The notes below the pieces were generated by a model that ran no database searches, was not told the origin of the DNA, and saw nothing but the letters and a program-made list of their open reading frames with translations. The position numbers were made by a program, and so were the translations under genes. Positions 37,439 to 45,651 of a DNA stretch of 64,000 nt are shown piece by piece (the first letter of the stretch is position 1; every line of letters begins with the position of its first letter). Origin of the DNA: Microbulbifer agarilyticus. GTDB lineage: Bacteria > Pseudomonadota > Gammaproteobacteria > Pseudomonadales > Cellvibrionaceae. The DNA lies in assembly GCF_020171345.1 (NCBI RefSeq), contig NZ_JAIUZM010000002.1, positions 248,001 through 312,000 of the forward strand, written 5' to 3'.

Positions 37439-38860
37439 GTGAAGAAAAAACTTATCCCGCTTTTTTTGCTTTCCGCGATGAGTCACGGCGCGCTGGCCTG
37501 TGTCTCCGCGGAGACCGAATCGAATGATGCCGAGGCCGATGCCGATGGCCCTGTATGTTCTGGTCAGGCGGTTGCTGGCAACATTGCCAACCGCAGGGAT
37601 CAGGATTGGTATTACTTCAATATTGATACTCCGTCCGATTTGGATATTTCTCTCGCGCACGACAGTGGCGACGACTTTGATTGGTACCTGTACGACGCAT
37701 CACAGCAACTGTATAGCGCCGAAACAAGCAACCGCCCCGAGTCAGCCAGTGTCAGTGTCGACGGTAATGGCCTGTACACCCTCAAAGTAACTCGTTACTC
37801 CGGCCGAGGTGACTACACCCTGAGTGTCGACGGCATTCCCTCCAGCAGTGGCGGTGGAAGTAGTAGCGGTGGCAGCAGCAGTGGGGGCAGCAGCGGCGGA
37901 AGCAGCGGTGGCGGCGACTGTAATGTTGGCACGCGGCCGGCAAAGCCGGGCGGTCTGACCCGATACATTACGGGCAGTGAAGCCGACATCTGCGTGAACC
38001 AGACTTCCGGCGGTTTGCTGGTGATGGGCGGCGGTAGTGACGTCGATGCCGCGTTTACTCGTCGTGTCGAGCCGTTGATCGGTGGTGGCGATGTCGTGGT
38101 GCTGCGCACCAGCGGTAGCGATGGCTACAACGATTATCTGCAGGGGCTGCTCAATGCAGATTCCGTCGAAACCCTGATTGTTGATCGCCAACAGCACGCT
38201 AATGACGAATACGTAGCCTGGGCCGTGCGTTCTGCCGAGTTTGTATGGATTGCCGGCGGCGACCAATCCGACTACCTGAATCAGTGGCAGGGCACTCCGC
38301 TGCAGCAGGCCCTGGATGAAGTGATTGCCCGTGGTGGTGTCCTGGGCGGTACCTCTGCCGGTGCGGCTGTGCAGTCCGAGCACATCTACGACCCTGACGG
38401 CGTGCTGGGTGCCTACTCGTCCGAAGCGGTGAGCGATCTGTGCCACGAAAACACCAATATTTCCGATGGCTTCCTGACCACCGCAATCATGCAGGGTGTG
38501 ATCGTTGATACCCATTTTGCCGAGCGCGATCGTATGGGCCGCCTGATGGCCTTTATGGCGGGACTGCCTGCGGGTATTCAGGGCATTGGCGTCGACGAAG
38601 CCACTTCGATCTTCTTCACTCCCGATGGCAGCGGTGTGGTTGATGGCGCGGGCAGTGTGTACGTTCTGCAGGAGGACGGTCAGAGCAGTCGGACTCAGGC
38701 ACAATGTGGCCTGCCAGTGGTTTACGAAGACGTGCTGCGCTACAAGCTGGGTGAGTTTGACCAATTCAACCTCTCCACTGGGGCCAGCAACGTGACGCCC
38801 AAGCGCATTGGTATCGATGGGCGCTCCACTAACTTCTATATCAATCAGCCGTATCAGTAA
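37439..38860 (+). CDS. Secreted cyanophycinase with N-terminal PPC domain
   Basis: A 473-residue exported S51-family serine peptidase. A signal peptide (MKKKLIPLFLLSAMSHGALA) leads into a PPC beta-sandwich (about 25-131), a Ser/Gly linker (about 135-159) and the cyanophycinase domain (about 165-470). The triad is visible: Ser306 in GGTSAGAAV, His359 in DTHFAERDRMGRL and Glu387 in GVDEATS. Cyanophycinases release beta-Asp-Arg dipeptides from cyanophycin; the secreted form corresponds to the CphE group known from pseudomonads. The start is GTG with GAGG eight bases upstream. It heads a locus with a TonB receptor, carrier, isoaspartyl dipeptidase homologue and second cyanophycinase. Confidence 0.9.
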   Translation: MKKKLIPLFLLSAMSHGALACVSAETESNDAEADADGPVCSGQAVAGNIANRRDQDWYYFNIDTPSDLDISLAHDSGDDFDWYLYDASQQLYSAETSNRPESASVSVDGNGLYTLKVTRYSGRGDYTLSVDGIPSSSGGGSSSGGSSSGGSSGGSSGGGDCNVGTRPAKPGGLTRYITGSEADICVNQTSGGLLVMGGGSDVDAAFTRRVEPLIGGGDVVVLRTSGSDGYNDYLQGLLNADSVETLIVDRQQHANDEYVAWAVRSAEFVWIAGGDQSDYLNQWQGTPLQQALDEVIARGGVLGGTSAGAAVQSEHIYDPDGVLGAYSSEAVSDLCHENTNISDGFLTTAIMQGVIVDTHFAERDRMGRLMAFMAGLPAGIQGIGVDEATSIFFTPDGSGVVDGAGSVYVLQEDGQSSRTQAQCGLPVVYEDVLRYKLGEFDQFNLSTGASNVTPKRIGIDGRSTNFYINQPYQ

Positions 38861-38894
38861 CTTCCTCTGCGGTTAAAAACGTTGTGATTGGAAT

Positions 38895-38933
38895 GGTGAA
38901 TCGGGAGGGGAATTTGTTCCCTTCCGGTTCACC
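38895..38933. terminator. Long imperfect hairpin between convergent genes
   Basis: GGTGAA (38895-38900) pairs with TTCACC (38928-38933) and the inner arms continue pairing with several G-U wobbles to about 17 bp around a 5-base loop. No U-tract follows. It lies 35 bases after the cyanophycinase stop and 33 bases before the end of the small minus-strand gene, so it may separate the two transcripts. Confidence 0.45.
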
Positions 38934-38965
38934 TTCGACAAGGTTCTTTCCCACAATATCGCAGA

Positions 38966-39217
38966 TTATTCGGCTGCTGGCTGTATCTGCTTCTGAATTA
39001 AATTCTGTAGCAGAAAACCTTTACAGGTTTTTTTCATCGTGATAAAAATTGGTGTGTGATCGATAGTAATCTGATTTGGATCTGCTTCTGGCGCGATAGC
39101 CGAATCAAGAGAGCCACCGGTCTGACTCCCAAGTTCAAGTGTGGTTAATTGGTTAAAACCTACTTGATAAACAGTGCAAGGCATTAAGAGCAAAATGAAC
39201 AAGGCTGCTACTGTCAC
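38966..39217 (-). CDS. Small exported hypothetical protein within the cyanophycin locus
   Basis: An 83-residue protein not matching any family I recognise. GTG at 39217 is chosen because GGAGGAG (reverse complement of 39224-39230) stands six bases upstream; a TTG five codons earlier overlaps that SD. The N-terminus (TVAALFILLLMPCTVYQV) is a strong hydrophobic signal or single membrane helix; the rest is polar with a basic patch TMKKTCKGFLLQNLIQKQ near the C-terminus. It lies between the cyanophycinase (convergent) and the TonB receptor (divergent). An exported accessory role is possible but unproven. Confidence 0.5.
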   Translation of the reverse strand: MTVAALFILLLMPCTVYQVGFNQLTTLELGSQTGGSLDSAIAPEADPNQITIDHTPIFITMKKTCKGFLLQNLIQKQIQPAAE

Positions 39218-39564
39218 GCGCTGCTCCTCCAACTACTACCTCAGCGAGTGGTTTGACGAGTAGCTTCCCCACCTCGGTTTAACCGGGGGCCCCGCTTATT
39301 TATGCGCGGGTGCAAGGAAGCTATAAGTCGGTTTTTTCCGTTCTTATTTCCAGCCCAATTTGTCGAACTCTGTTGGCATTGCTTGTGCATTGCTGTGGTA
39401 TCGATGGTATGGGTTATTGCACTGCATTGCCGCCGGTTTTTCCTGGGAAATCTTCTGCGAGTCTGAAGTGTCGATTGCTGATGCTTGCAGTTCGCGCAAT
39501 TTCGAATCTCACAGAAAAACGAAACAACCATCGGAGACAGGAATTTTTCCTGGAGGGCAATAAA
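39218..39564 (+). promoter_or_regulatory. Divergent control region upstream of the TonB-dependent receptor
   Basis: No gene is seen in these 347 bases. The heptamer GCATTGC occurs three times (39376, 39387 and 39424); the first two are 11 bp apart, in phase on the helix. TTGGCA (39373-39378) and TGGTAT (39396-39401) are 17 bp apart and could be a weak promoter. GGAGGG at 39552-39557 is the SD for the receptor ATG at 39565. Confidence 0.35.
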
Positions 39565-42432
39565 ATGGATAACAGAACCCAACTGAATAAAACGCCACTG
39601 AGTAAGGCGGTGCGACTGGCACTTGGCTGCTCATTGATTGGCAGCAGTGCGTTTGCAATGGCACAGGAAGCACCAAAAGGTGCAGATGCGTCCGTTGAAG
39701 AAATCGTTGTTACCGGTACCCACATCAAGGGGCTGGATACCGAAGGTGCAGTACAGGTCGTACAGATTGATCGCGACGACATCGAAGCTTCCGGTGCAAC
39801 TTCTCCCATCGAAATTCTGCAGCAGCTGTCCCAGACTGGTGGCGGCAGCGGCACTTTCTCTACCGCCACGTCCGGCGCGCTCTCCAGTGACACTCCAGTA
39901 GGCGCCGCCGGCGTTTCCCTGCGCGGTCTGGGCGCTAGCTCCACCCTGGTATTGGTGAATGGTCGCCGTGTTTCCGTGAGTTCCTTCGCCAAGGGCCAGG
40001 AGTCTTTCGTCGATGTAAACTCTATCCCATTGTCTGCCATTGAGCGCGTGGAAGTGTTGCCCAGTGGTGCCGCGGCCACCTACGGTGCCGACGCGGTCGC
40101 AGGCGTTGTGAACTTCGTACTGCGTGATGATTTTGACGGTTCTGAAATTTCCCTGACTCACGGCAACTCCACCGCCGGCTCCGATGAAGGCAAATACAAC
40201 CTGAACTGGGTATGGGGCCGTGAAGGTGAGAACAGCCACACCATGGTGGTGGTTGATCTGTTCTCCCGTAACGCAATGTACGACCGCGACCGCAAGTTGA
40301 CCGCGAACTCTGTGCGTCCGAGCCAGCAGGGTGTTTACCCCAGCTTCAATGACTTGTTCCTGGCGTACTACGACCAGACTGAGGGCCCTGCGTCCGGCGG
40401 CTGTCCGGAAGATCAGTTTGGTTTCGGCAGCTTCGGCGATTACTGTGAATTCAACACCAATGCGGTTGCCGCGACTCAGGATGAATACGAAAGCGCCAGT
40501 GTCGTTGCCACGTTTAATTACGATATCTCCGACAATCTGGAGTGGTTTAACACCCTGATGCTGCAGACCAGTGAGTCTCGTGGTACCTCCGCTCCGGCAA
40601 ACTTCTCCCGTGCGCCGTTCGATCCGGAAAGCCCCCTGTGGCCAGAAGCCCTGAAGGCAGATCTGGTTGAGGAGGGTTCCTTCCACCCGGATTATCCAAC
40701 CAACGATTTCAGTGATTATTACGGTTACCCGATTTTCGCCTGGGGTAAGTTCCCGGATGCACGCGCGGTCGAGGTGGAAAGCGAGGCCATGCGCCTGGTG
40801 TCCGGCCTGCGTGGTGAAGTAAACGATTGGAGCTGGGAAGTTGCCGCTAACTTGGGTCGCAGTGAATCTGAGCAGCGCGGAATTTCCGGACTGTACAAGG
40901 CGGATGCTTTCTACAATGCAAGCGTAGGCAACCTGTGTACCGATGGTTCTGTTGTCGATCGCTGGGAAGTAGACCTAGCACGCCCCAGTGCAAGTTTTGG
41001 TGCGGGTGAAACCTGTGAAGACCTCGGCAAAACCACTGCCTGGTACAACCCCTTCGGTGGTCAGGTTGATCAGATAGCGGAGATGGACGATCTGATCCGC
41101 ACGGATGCAAAACGCGGTGGTAAGTCCAGCCTGTACGCCATTGATGGTAATATCTCTGGCAGCTGGATCGAGTTGCCGGCCGGTACTGTGCAGGTGGCCT
41201 TTGGTGGTGAGTTCCGCCGAGAGTCTGTGATAGATACCCCGTCTGGTGATGCAGTTTCTACCACCCTGAACCCCGAGCCGATTCTGGGCTTCAGCTCCAC
41301 TTCTGCAGACGCCGCGCGTAACCAGTGGGCGGTCTACATGGAACAGATGATTCCGCTGGCGGCCAACACCGAGTTGCAGCTCGCCCTGCGTTACGACCAC
41401 TACGATAACTTCGGTGGCGACACCAACCCCAAGGTTGCGCTGCGCCATGCGTTTAACGATGCAATCATCTTCCGTTCCAACTGGTCCACTTCCTTCCGTG
41501 CGCCATCTCTTGCGCAGGTTGGTGCGGGTACCTTGCTTTCCAGCTATTCCGTCGACTGTAGCGTAACTCCTGTGGCCTGTGACGGTCTGATTGACGAGTC
41601 AGGTGAGTCTCTGCTGTCCGAAGATGTGAGCAATGATGAACTGAAGCCGGAAACTGCTACCACCTGGGGTGCGGGCTTCCTGTTGAAGCCGAGCGAAAAT
41701 ACCGAGATCTCTATCGATTACTGGAATATCGAGCATGAGAATCTGATCGGTGTGGAAGAGGATGACTTCATCCTGCGCGCGTTCAATGGTGACTTCGCGG
41801 TAGTAGGTGAAGGTGAGCTGCCAACAGGTCAGCCTGGCCTTGAAGTGGCAGGTGGCTTTGTAGTGGATGCGCACTTCCAGCTGTCCAACCTCGGTTGGCA
41901 GAAGACCAACGGTGTGGATCTGGCGTTTACCCAGTACTTTGACACCGAAAGCTGGGGTAACTTCCGCTTCACTCTGGACGGTACTTACCTGAACGAGTTC
42001 GACAAACTACCATCCGATGCGCTGGGTATCGTGAAAGAAGCCGGTAACTATACCTACCCACGTATCCGTGCCAATAGTTCCCTGCGCTGGACCTACGAGG
42101 ACTGGTCATCTGCTCTGACCGCCCGTTACGTTCACAGCTACATGGACGACCCGAGCCCGCGCGTACTGGATTCCGTATTTGAGGAAGGCAACGAGTACTT
42201 CGCATCTCGTGTCGACATCGACGATGAAGGTAATGTGGAAGTCGATAGCTGGGTGACCTTTGACCTCCGTGTCGCCCGTGATTTCGACAACGGCAGCTGG
42301 TTGAGCCTGCGCGTCAACAACCTGTTCGATAAGGAGCCGCCTCTGGTACTGGGCACTGGCGCCAACGTTGACCACTTTAACCATAACTCCATGGGGCGTT
42401 TCTACACCATGAGCTACGGTTACGCGTTCTGA
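39565..42432 (+). CDS. TonB-dependent outer-membrane receptor
   Basis: A 955-residue active-transport receptor. After a signal peptide (LALGCSLIGSSAFAMAQ) comes the TonB box (EEIVVTGT), then the plug domain with IEILQQLSQTGG, VSLRGLGASSTLVLVNGRRV and IERVEVLPSGAAATYGADAVAGVVNFVL, and a 22-strand barrel. The chain ends in aromatic YTMSYGYAF, the usual outer-membrane assembly signal. Receptors of this plug type in marine gammaproteobacteria import peptides and oligosaccharides; its place between a cyanophycinase and a dipeptidase homologue suggests cyanophycin fragments as ligand (inference). The frame is open upstream to 39310, but GGAGGG before 39565 fixes the start. Confidence 0.92.
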   Translation: MDNRTQLNKTPLSKAVRLALGCSLIGSSAFAMAQEAPKGADASVEEIVVTGTHIKGLDTEGAVQVVQIDRDDIEASGATSPIEILQQLSQTGGGSGTFSTATSGALSSDTPVGAAGVSLRGLGASSTLVLVNGRRVSVSSFAKGQESFVDVNSIPLSAIERVEVLPSGAAATYGADAVAGVVNFVLRDDFDGSEISLTHGNSTAGSDEGKYNLNWVWGREGENSHTMVVVDLFSRNAMYDRDRKLTANSVRPSQQGVYPSFNDLFLAYYDQTEGPASGGCPEDQFGFGSFGDYCEFNTNAVAATQDEYESASVVATFNYDISDNLEWFNTLMLQTSESRGTSAPANFSRAPFDPESPLWPEALKADLVEEGSFHPDYPTNDFSDYYGYPIFAWGKFPDARAVEVESEAMRLVSGLRGEVNDWSWEVAANLGRSESEQRGISGLYKADAFYNASVGNLCTDGSVVDRWEVDLARPSASFGAGETCEDLGKTTAWYNPFGGQVDQIAEMDDLIRTDAKRGGKSSLYAIDGNISGSWIELPAGTVQVAFGGEFRRESVIDTPSGDAVSTTLNPEPILGFSSTSADAARNQWAVYMEQMIPLAANTELQLALRYDHYDNFGGDTNPKVALRHAFNDAIIFRSNWSTSFRAPSLAQVGAGTLLSSYSVDCSVTPVACDGLIDESGESLLSEDVSNDELKPETATTWGAGFLLKPSENTEISIDYWNIEHENLIGVEEDDFILRAFNGDFAVVGEGELPTGQPGLEVAGGFVVDAHFQLSNLGWQKTNGVDLAFTQYFDTESWGNFRFTLDGTYLNEFDKLPSDALGIVKEAGNYTYPRIRANSSLRWTYEDWSSALTARYVHSYMDDPSPRVLDSVFEEGNEYFASRVDIDDEGNVEVDSWVTFDLRVARDFDNGSWLSLRVNNLFDKEPPLVLGTGANVDHFNHNSMGRFYTMSYGYAF

Positions 42433-42455
42433 TCGGCGTCTCACAGGACCTGATC

Positions 42456-42484
42456 CCAGCGGGCGTGCGTTGCACGCCCGCTGG
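42456..42484 (+). terminator. 13-bp perfect hairpin between the receptor and the carrier gene
   Basis: CCAGCGGGCGTGC (42456-42468) and GCACGCCCGCTGG (42472-42484) pair perfectly around GTT. Only TACTTTTCC follows, so termination would be partial; it may lower expression of the downstream transport gene relative to the receptor or stabilise the receptor mRNA 3' end. Confidence 0.6.
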
Positions 42485-42498
42485 TACTTTTCCATTTA

Positions 42499-44040
42499 AT
42501 GCGGTTTATTCCTATGCAAACGAGCGATACCAACTCTTCTGTCACTAGCGTTTCCGAGTCAGTGGAATCGCAGGTGCCCAAGACCTGGGCCATGCCGGAT
42601 ACCTACCTGATATTGTTGGGGGTAGCTGTTGTCGCGTTTGCGCTGAATTTTTTAATCCCTGCGGGCACCTTCGATACCGTCACCAATGTGGTAAATGGGG
42701 TAGAACGCAGTGTGATTGACCCGGCCAGCTACAAGCAGGCAACCGCCGAACCGGCAGGTTTGGCACTGTTTGCAGAGGGTGGGGGTATTGGTTTTCTGAA
42801 TTTTGCCTTTGAAGGCATGGTGTCTGGTAGCAAGTGGGGCGCATCGATTGGTGTGTTCGCGTTTATCCTGCTGACCGGTGGTGCCTTCGGCTTGATATTT
42901 GCCAGTGGCTCCGTTGAGCGGGGTTTGTTTCAGGTGATTGCGCGCAATCGCGAAGCAGGGCACCTGTACCTGGCAATACTGTGCTTTCTATTTTCCCTCG
43001 GTGGGGCGGTGTTCGGTATGGGCGAAGAGGTCATCCCTTTCACCCTGATCGTTGTACCCCTGCTGGTTTCCATGGGTTATGACAGTATTACCGCTTTGCT
43101 GGTTACCTATGTCGCAACGCAGGTAGGCTTCGCCACATCCTGGATGAATCCTTTTGGGGTAAGCATCGCCCAGGGTATTGCTGGGGTTCCTTTGATGTCT
43201 GGCAGTGGTTTGCGCATGGCTCTTTGGCTGCTGGCCACCTGTGGCCTGGCTGCATACACCATTTTTTATGCCCGTCGTATCCAGAAGAAACCCTCGCGCT
43301 CGCTGGCTTATGCCTCTGACCAGGTATTTCGTGACAAGTCCGTGTCGACCAATGCATTGCAAACCATGGTTCGCGGAGATGGCTGGGTGTTACTGCTGTT
43401 CTGTGCGGGTATCGCGTGGATGATCTGGGGGGTGGTGGAGCGCAGTTACTTCCTGCCCGAAATTGCCAGCCAGTTTTTCACCATGGGTATCGTTATCGCC
43501 GCGGTTTCCATTGCCTTTGGCCTGAATGGGCTCACTGCCAACAAGGCTGCAGCGGCGTTTAAAGAAGGCGCGCAGCAGTTGCTGCCTGCGGCGATGGTGG
43601 TGGCGTTTGCTAAAGGCATAGTGCTGTTGCTCGGCGGCGATGACCCGCAGGGTGCAAGTATTCTAAATACCATCTTGCATGTGGCAGGCAATAGCCTGGC
43701 GGATGTATCGGGCGCGGTTTCCGCCTGGTTTATGCTGGTATTTCAAACCGTGTTTAATTTCTTTATTACCTCCGGCTCCGGTCAGGCAGCACTGACCATG
43801 CCAATCATGGCACCGCTAGCGGATGTGGTGGGCGTTACTCGTCAGACCGCCGTGCTTGCGTTCCAGCTTGGCGATGGTCTCACCAACATTGTGGTGCCCA
43901 CGTCCGCAGCATTGATGGGATGCCTGGGCGCGGCGCGTCTGGATTGGGGTGTGTGGATTCGGTTTATCTTGCCGCTGCAAGGTGCGCTGTTTTTATTCGC
44001 GTCGTTGGCGGTATTGGTTGCAGCCGTTTCCGGCTTTTAA
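42499..44040 (+). CDS. YfcC/DcuC-type inner-membrane carrier
   Basis: A 513-residue polytopic membrane protein with about 12 hydrophobic segments. It matches the YfcC branch of the C4-dicarboxylate/arginine-ornithine carrier superfamily: YLILLGVAVVAFALNFLIPAG, GMGEEVIPFTLIVVPL, GFATSWMNPFGVSIAQGIAG, ITSGSGQAALTMPIMAPLADVVG and LGDGLTNIVVPTSAALMGCL. Family members carry dicarboxylates, basic amino acids or short peptides. Next to an isoaspartyl dipeptidase homologue, import of beta-Asp-Arg or its products is plausible (inference). Two starts are possible (ATG 42499 or 42514); neither has a clear SD. It is 18 bases from the next gene. Confidence 0.85.
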   Translation: MRFIPMQTSDTNSSVTSVSESVESQVPKTWAMPDTYLILLGVAVVAFALNFLIPAGTFDTVTNVVNGVERSVIDPASYKQATAEPAGLALFAEGGGIGFLNFAFEGMVSGSKWGASIGVFAFILLTGGAFGLIFASGSVERGLFQVIARNREAGHLYLAILCFLFSLGGAVFGMGEEVIPFTLIVVPLLVSMGYDSITALLVTYVATQVGFATSWMNPFGVSIAQGIAGVPLMSGSGLRMALWLLATCGLAAYTIFYARRIQKKPSRSLAYASDQVFRDKSVSTNALQTMVRGDGWVLLLFCAGIAWMIWGVVERSYFLPEIASQFFTMGIVIAAVSIAFGLNGLTANKAAAAFKEGAQQLLPAAMVVAFAKGIVLLLGGDDPQGASILNTILHVAGNSLADVSGAVSAWFMLVFQTVFNFFITSGSGQAALTMPIMAPLADVVGVTRQTAVLAFQLGDGLTNIVVPTSAALMGCLGAARLDWGVWIRFILPLQGALFLFASLAVLVAAVSGF

Positions 44041-44058
44041 TTTCTAAGCAGTTTTTTT

Positions 44059-45231
44059 ATGTCTCAAATTACTCTGATCAAAAATGCGGAGGTATTTGCC
44101 CCCCGTAGTCTCGGCCGCTGTGATGTGTTGGTGGCGGGCGACCGGGTGGCAAAAATCGATCAGCATCTGTCTTTGCCGGAGAACGTCGGCCAAGTGGTGG
44201 ATGCCGATGGTGCCTGGCTCATGCCTGGTCTGGTTGACTCGCTGGTGCATATCACCGGAGGTGGTGGCGAAGGTGGGTTTGGCTCACGCACGCCTGAGCT
44301 GAATGTACGCGATGCGATCGCCGGTGGTGTTACCTCCGTTGTTGGTGCCCTGGGTACCGATGCGATTACCCGCACCCTGAATGAGTTGTTTGGCAAAGCC
44401 AAATCCCTGGAGGCGCAGGGGATTTCGTGCTTTATCCAGACGGGCTCTTATCAAGTACCGGTAAATACCCTGACCGGTAGTGTCCGTGGCGACATCATCC
44501 TTATCGATAACGTCATTGGCGTTGGTGAATTGGCGATCTCCGACCACCGTTCATCTCACCCGACCCGTGATGAATTAACGCGCATCGCCGCCGATGCGCG
44601 GGTTGCTGGGATGTTAAGCGGGAAGGGCGGTGTAGTCAGTGTGCATGTCGGGGATGGCGCTGGCCGTCTACAGCCGTTGTTTGATGTGGTTGAAAACTCC
44701 GAAATTCCCATTGCCCAGTTTTATCCGACACATATGAACCGCAACCGGTCGCTACTGGAGCACGGTGTCGAGTTTGCCTGTGCGGGCGGCTTTATCGACT
44801 TCACCACGTCGACCACCGATGACATCTTGGCGAGTGGCGAAATGCGTGCAAGTCAGGCGTTGGCGCTCGCGCTGGAGCTGGGTGCGCCAATAGACCAGCT
44901 CACCTTTTCTTCAGATGCGCAGGGTTCACTGACAAATTTCTGCGACTTGGGGCAATTGCGGGATATGGAAGTGGGAGCCATCACCAGCCTGTTTGATGAG
45001 TTCCGACGTGCCGTGCAGGATGAGCAGCTGGACTTGTCACGCGCGTTGCAGACGGTCACCAGCAACCCAGCGCGGGCGCTCGGTCTGAAGCGCAAGGGGC
45101 AAGTAGCTCCCGGTCGCGACGCGGACTTACTGCTGGTAGATCCCGAGCGATTCCAAATTACCCATGTAATGGCACGTGGCCGCTGGCAGTTGTTTGACCA
45201 GTCGTTGCAGACGGCTCAACACTCTGAATAG
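44059..45231 (+). CDS. Isoaspartyl dipeptidase (IadA) homologue with altered metal ligands
   Basis: A 390-residue amidohydrolase collinear with E. coli IadA, which splits beta-aspartyl dipeptides. Conserved blocks: ITGGGGEGGFGSRTPE (65-80), GALGTDAITR, LTGSVRGD, AISDHRS (159-165), HVGDGAGRLQPLFD, YPTHMNRN and FSSDAQGS. Retained ligands are His64, His196, His225 and Asp286. The first His of the HxH pair is Leu62 (DSLVH), and the position of the carboxylated lysine is occupied by Gly156/Glu157 (VIGVGELAISD), so the metal centre must differ. Substrate-binding Glu71 remains. It would cleave beta-Asp-Arg from cyanophycin in the cytoplasm. It overlaps nothing; the AraC gene starts 12 bases later. 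Confidence 0.85.
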   Translation: MSQITLIKNAEVFAPRSLGRCDVLVAGDRVAKIDQHLSLPENVGQVVDADGAWLMPGLVDSLVHITGGGGEGGFGSRTPELNVRDAIAGGVTSVVGALGTDAITRTLNELFGKAKSLEAQGISCFIQTGSYQVPVNTLTGSVRGDIILIDNVIGVGELAISDHRSSHPTRDELTRIAADARVAGMLSGKGGVVSVHVGDGAGRLQPLFDVVENSEIPIAQFYPTHMNRNRSLLEHGVEFACAGGFIDFTTSTTDDILASGEMRASQALALALELGAPIDQLTFSSDAQGSLTNFCDLGQLRDMEVGAITSLFDEFRRAVQDEQLDLSRALQTVTSNPARALGLKRKGQVAPGRDADLLLVDPERFQITHVMARGRWQLFDQSLQTAQHSE

Positions 45232-45243
45232 CGAGGTTCTGCT

Positions 45244-45651
45244 GTGGCGGTTTGGCAAGATCGACAGTTACTGGATGAAGCGCTTGCGTTGATGTGCAAC
45301 AACCTCGCAGAGCCACTGCGCACCGCGGAGTTGGCCGCTTATCTGGATATTTCGGTGAAAAAGCTGGAACGTATATTCAGCCGCTTCAAGGGAATATTAC
45401 CGGCACGTTTTTATCGTGAGTTGCGCCTGCAGCATGCACGCGTGCTGCTGCTGGAAAGTGAGCAGAGTATCGATGCTATCGGGCAGCAATGCGGTTTCCG
45501 CTCTGCCTCGCATTTTAGCCGGTGTTTTAAAGAACATTTTGGGCGGAGCCCACGAGGAGAGCGGATGTTCGGGGAGCCTTCCGATGCCGCGCTTCAGTTT
45601 TGCGTGGATTCGCCAAAGTTGGAAAGTTTTCGGGTAGGGGTGAGTTTATGA
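45244..45651 (+). CDS. Stand-alone AraC-type DNA-binding regulator
   Basis: A 135-residue protein consisting almost only of the AraC/XylS double helix-turn-helix (about 8-105): LRTAELAAYLDISVKKLERIF and the second HTH with QSIDAIGQQCGFRSASHFSRCFKEHFGRSP. The usual N-terminal ligand-binding domain is absent. The sequence resembles the C-terminal part of GATase-fused arginine regulators (GlxA/ArgR type), which would suit a locus releasing arginine. The start is GTG. Its last codons overlap the second cyanophycinase gene by four bases (ATGA). Control of the cyanophycin locus is the natural inference. Confidence 0.83.
   Translation: MAVWQDRQLLDEALALMCNNLAEPLRTAELAAYLDISVKKLERIFSRFKGILPARFYRELRLQHARVLLLESEQSIDAIGQQCGFRSASHFSRCFKEHFGRSPRGERMFGEPSDAALQFCVDSPKLESFRVGVSL

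Noticed and set aside
37742-38764. 340-codon minus-strand open frame inside the cyanophycinase gene
   Set aside because: Low-complexity product, no start signal, and the plus strand carries a full catalytic triad.
39310-39564. N-terminal extension of the TonB receptor
   Set aside because: The frame is open but lacks an SD, the signal peptide and GGAGGG-preceded ATG are at 39565, and the extension is Cys-rich and unlike receptor N-termini.
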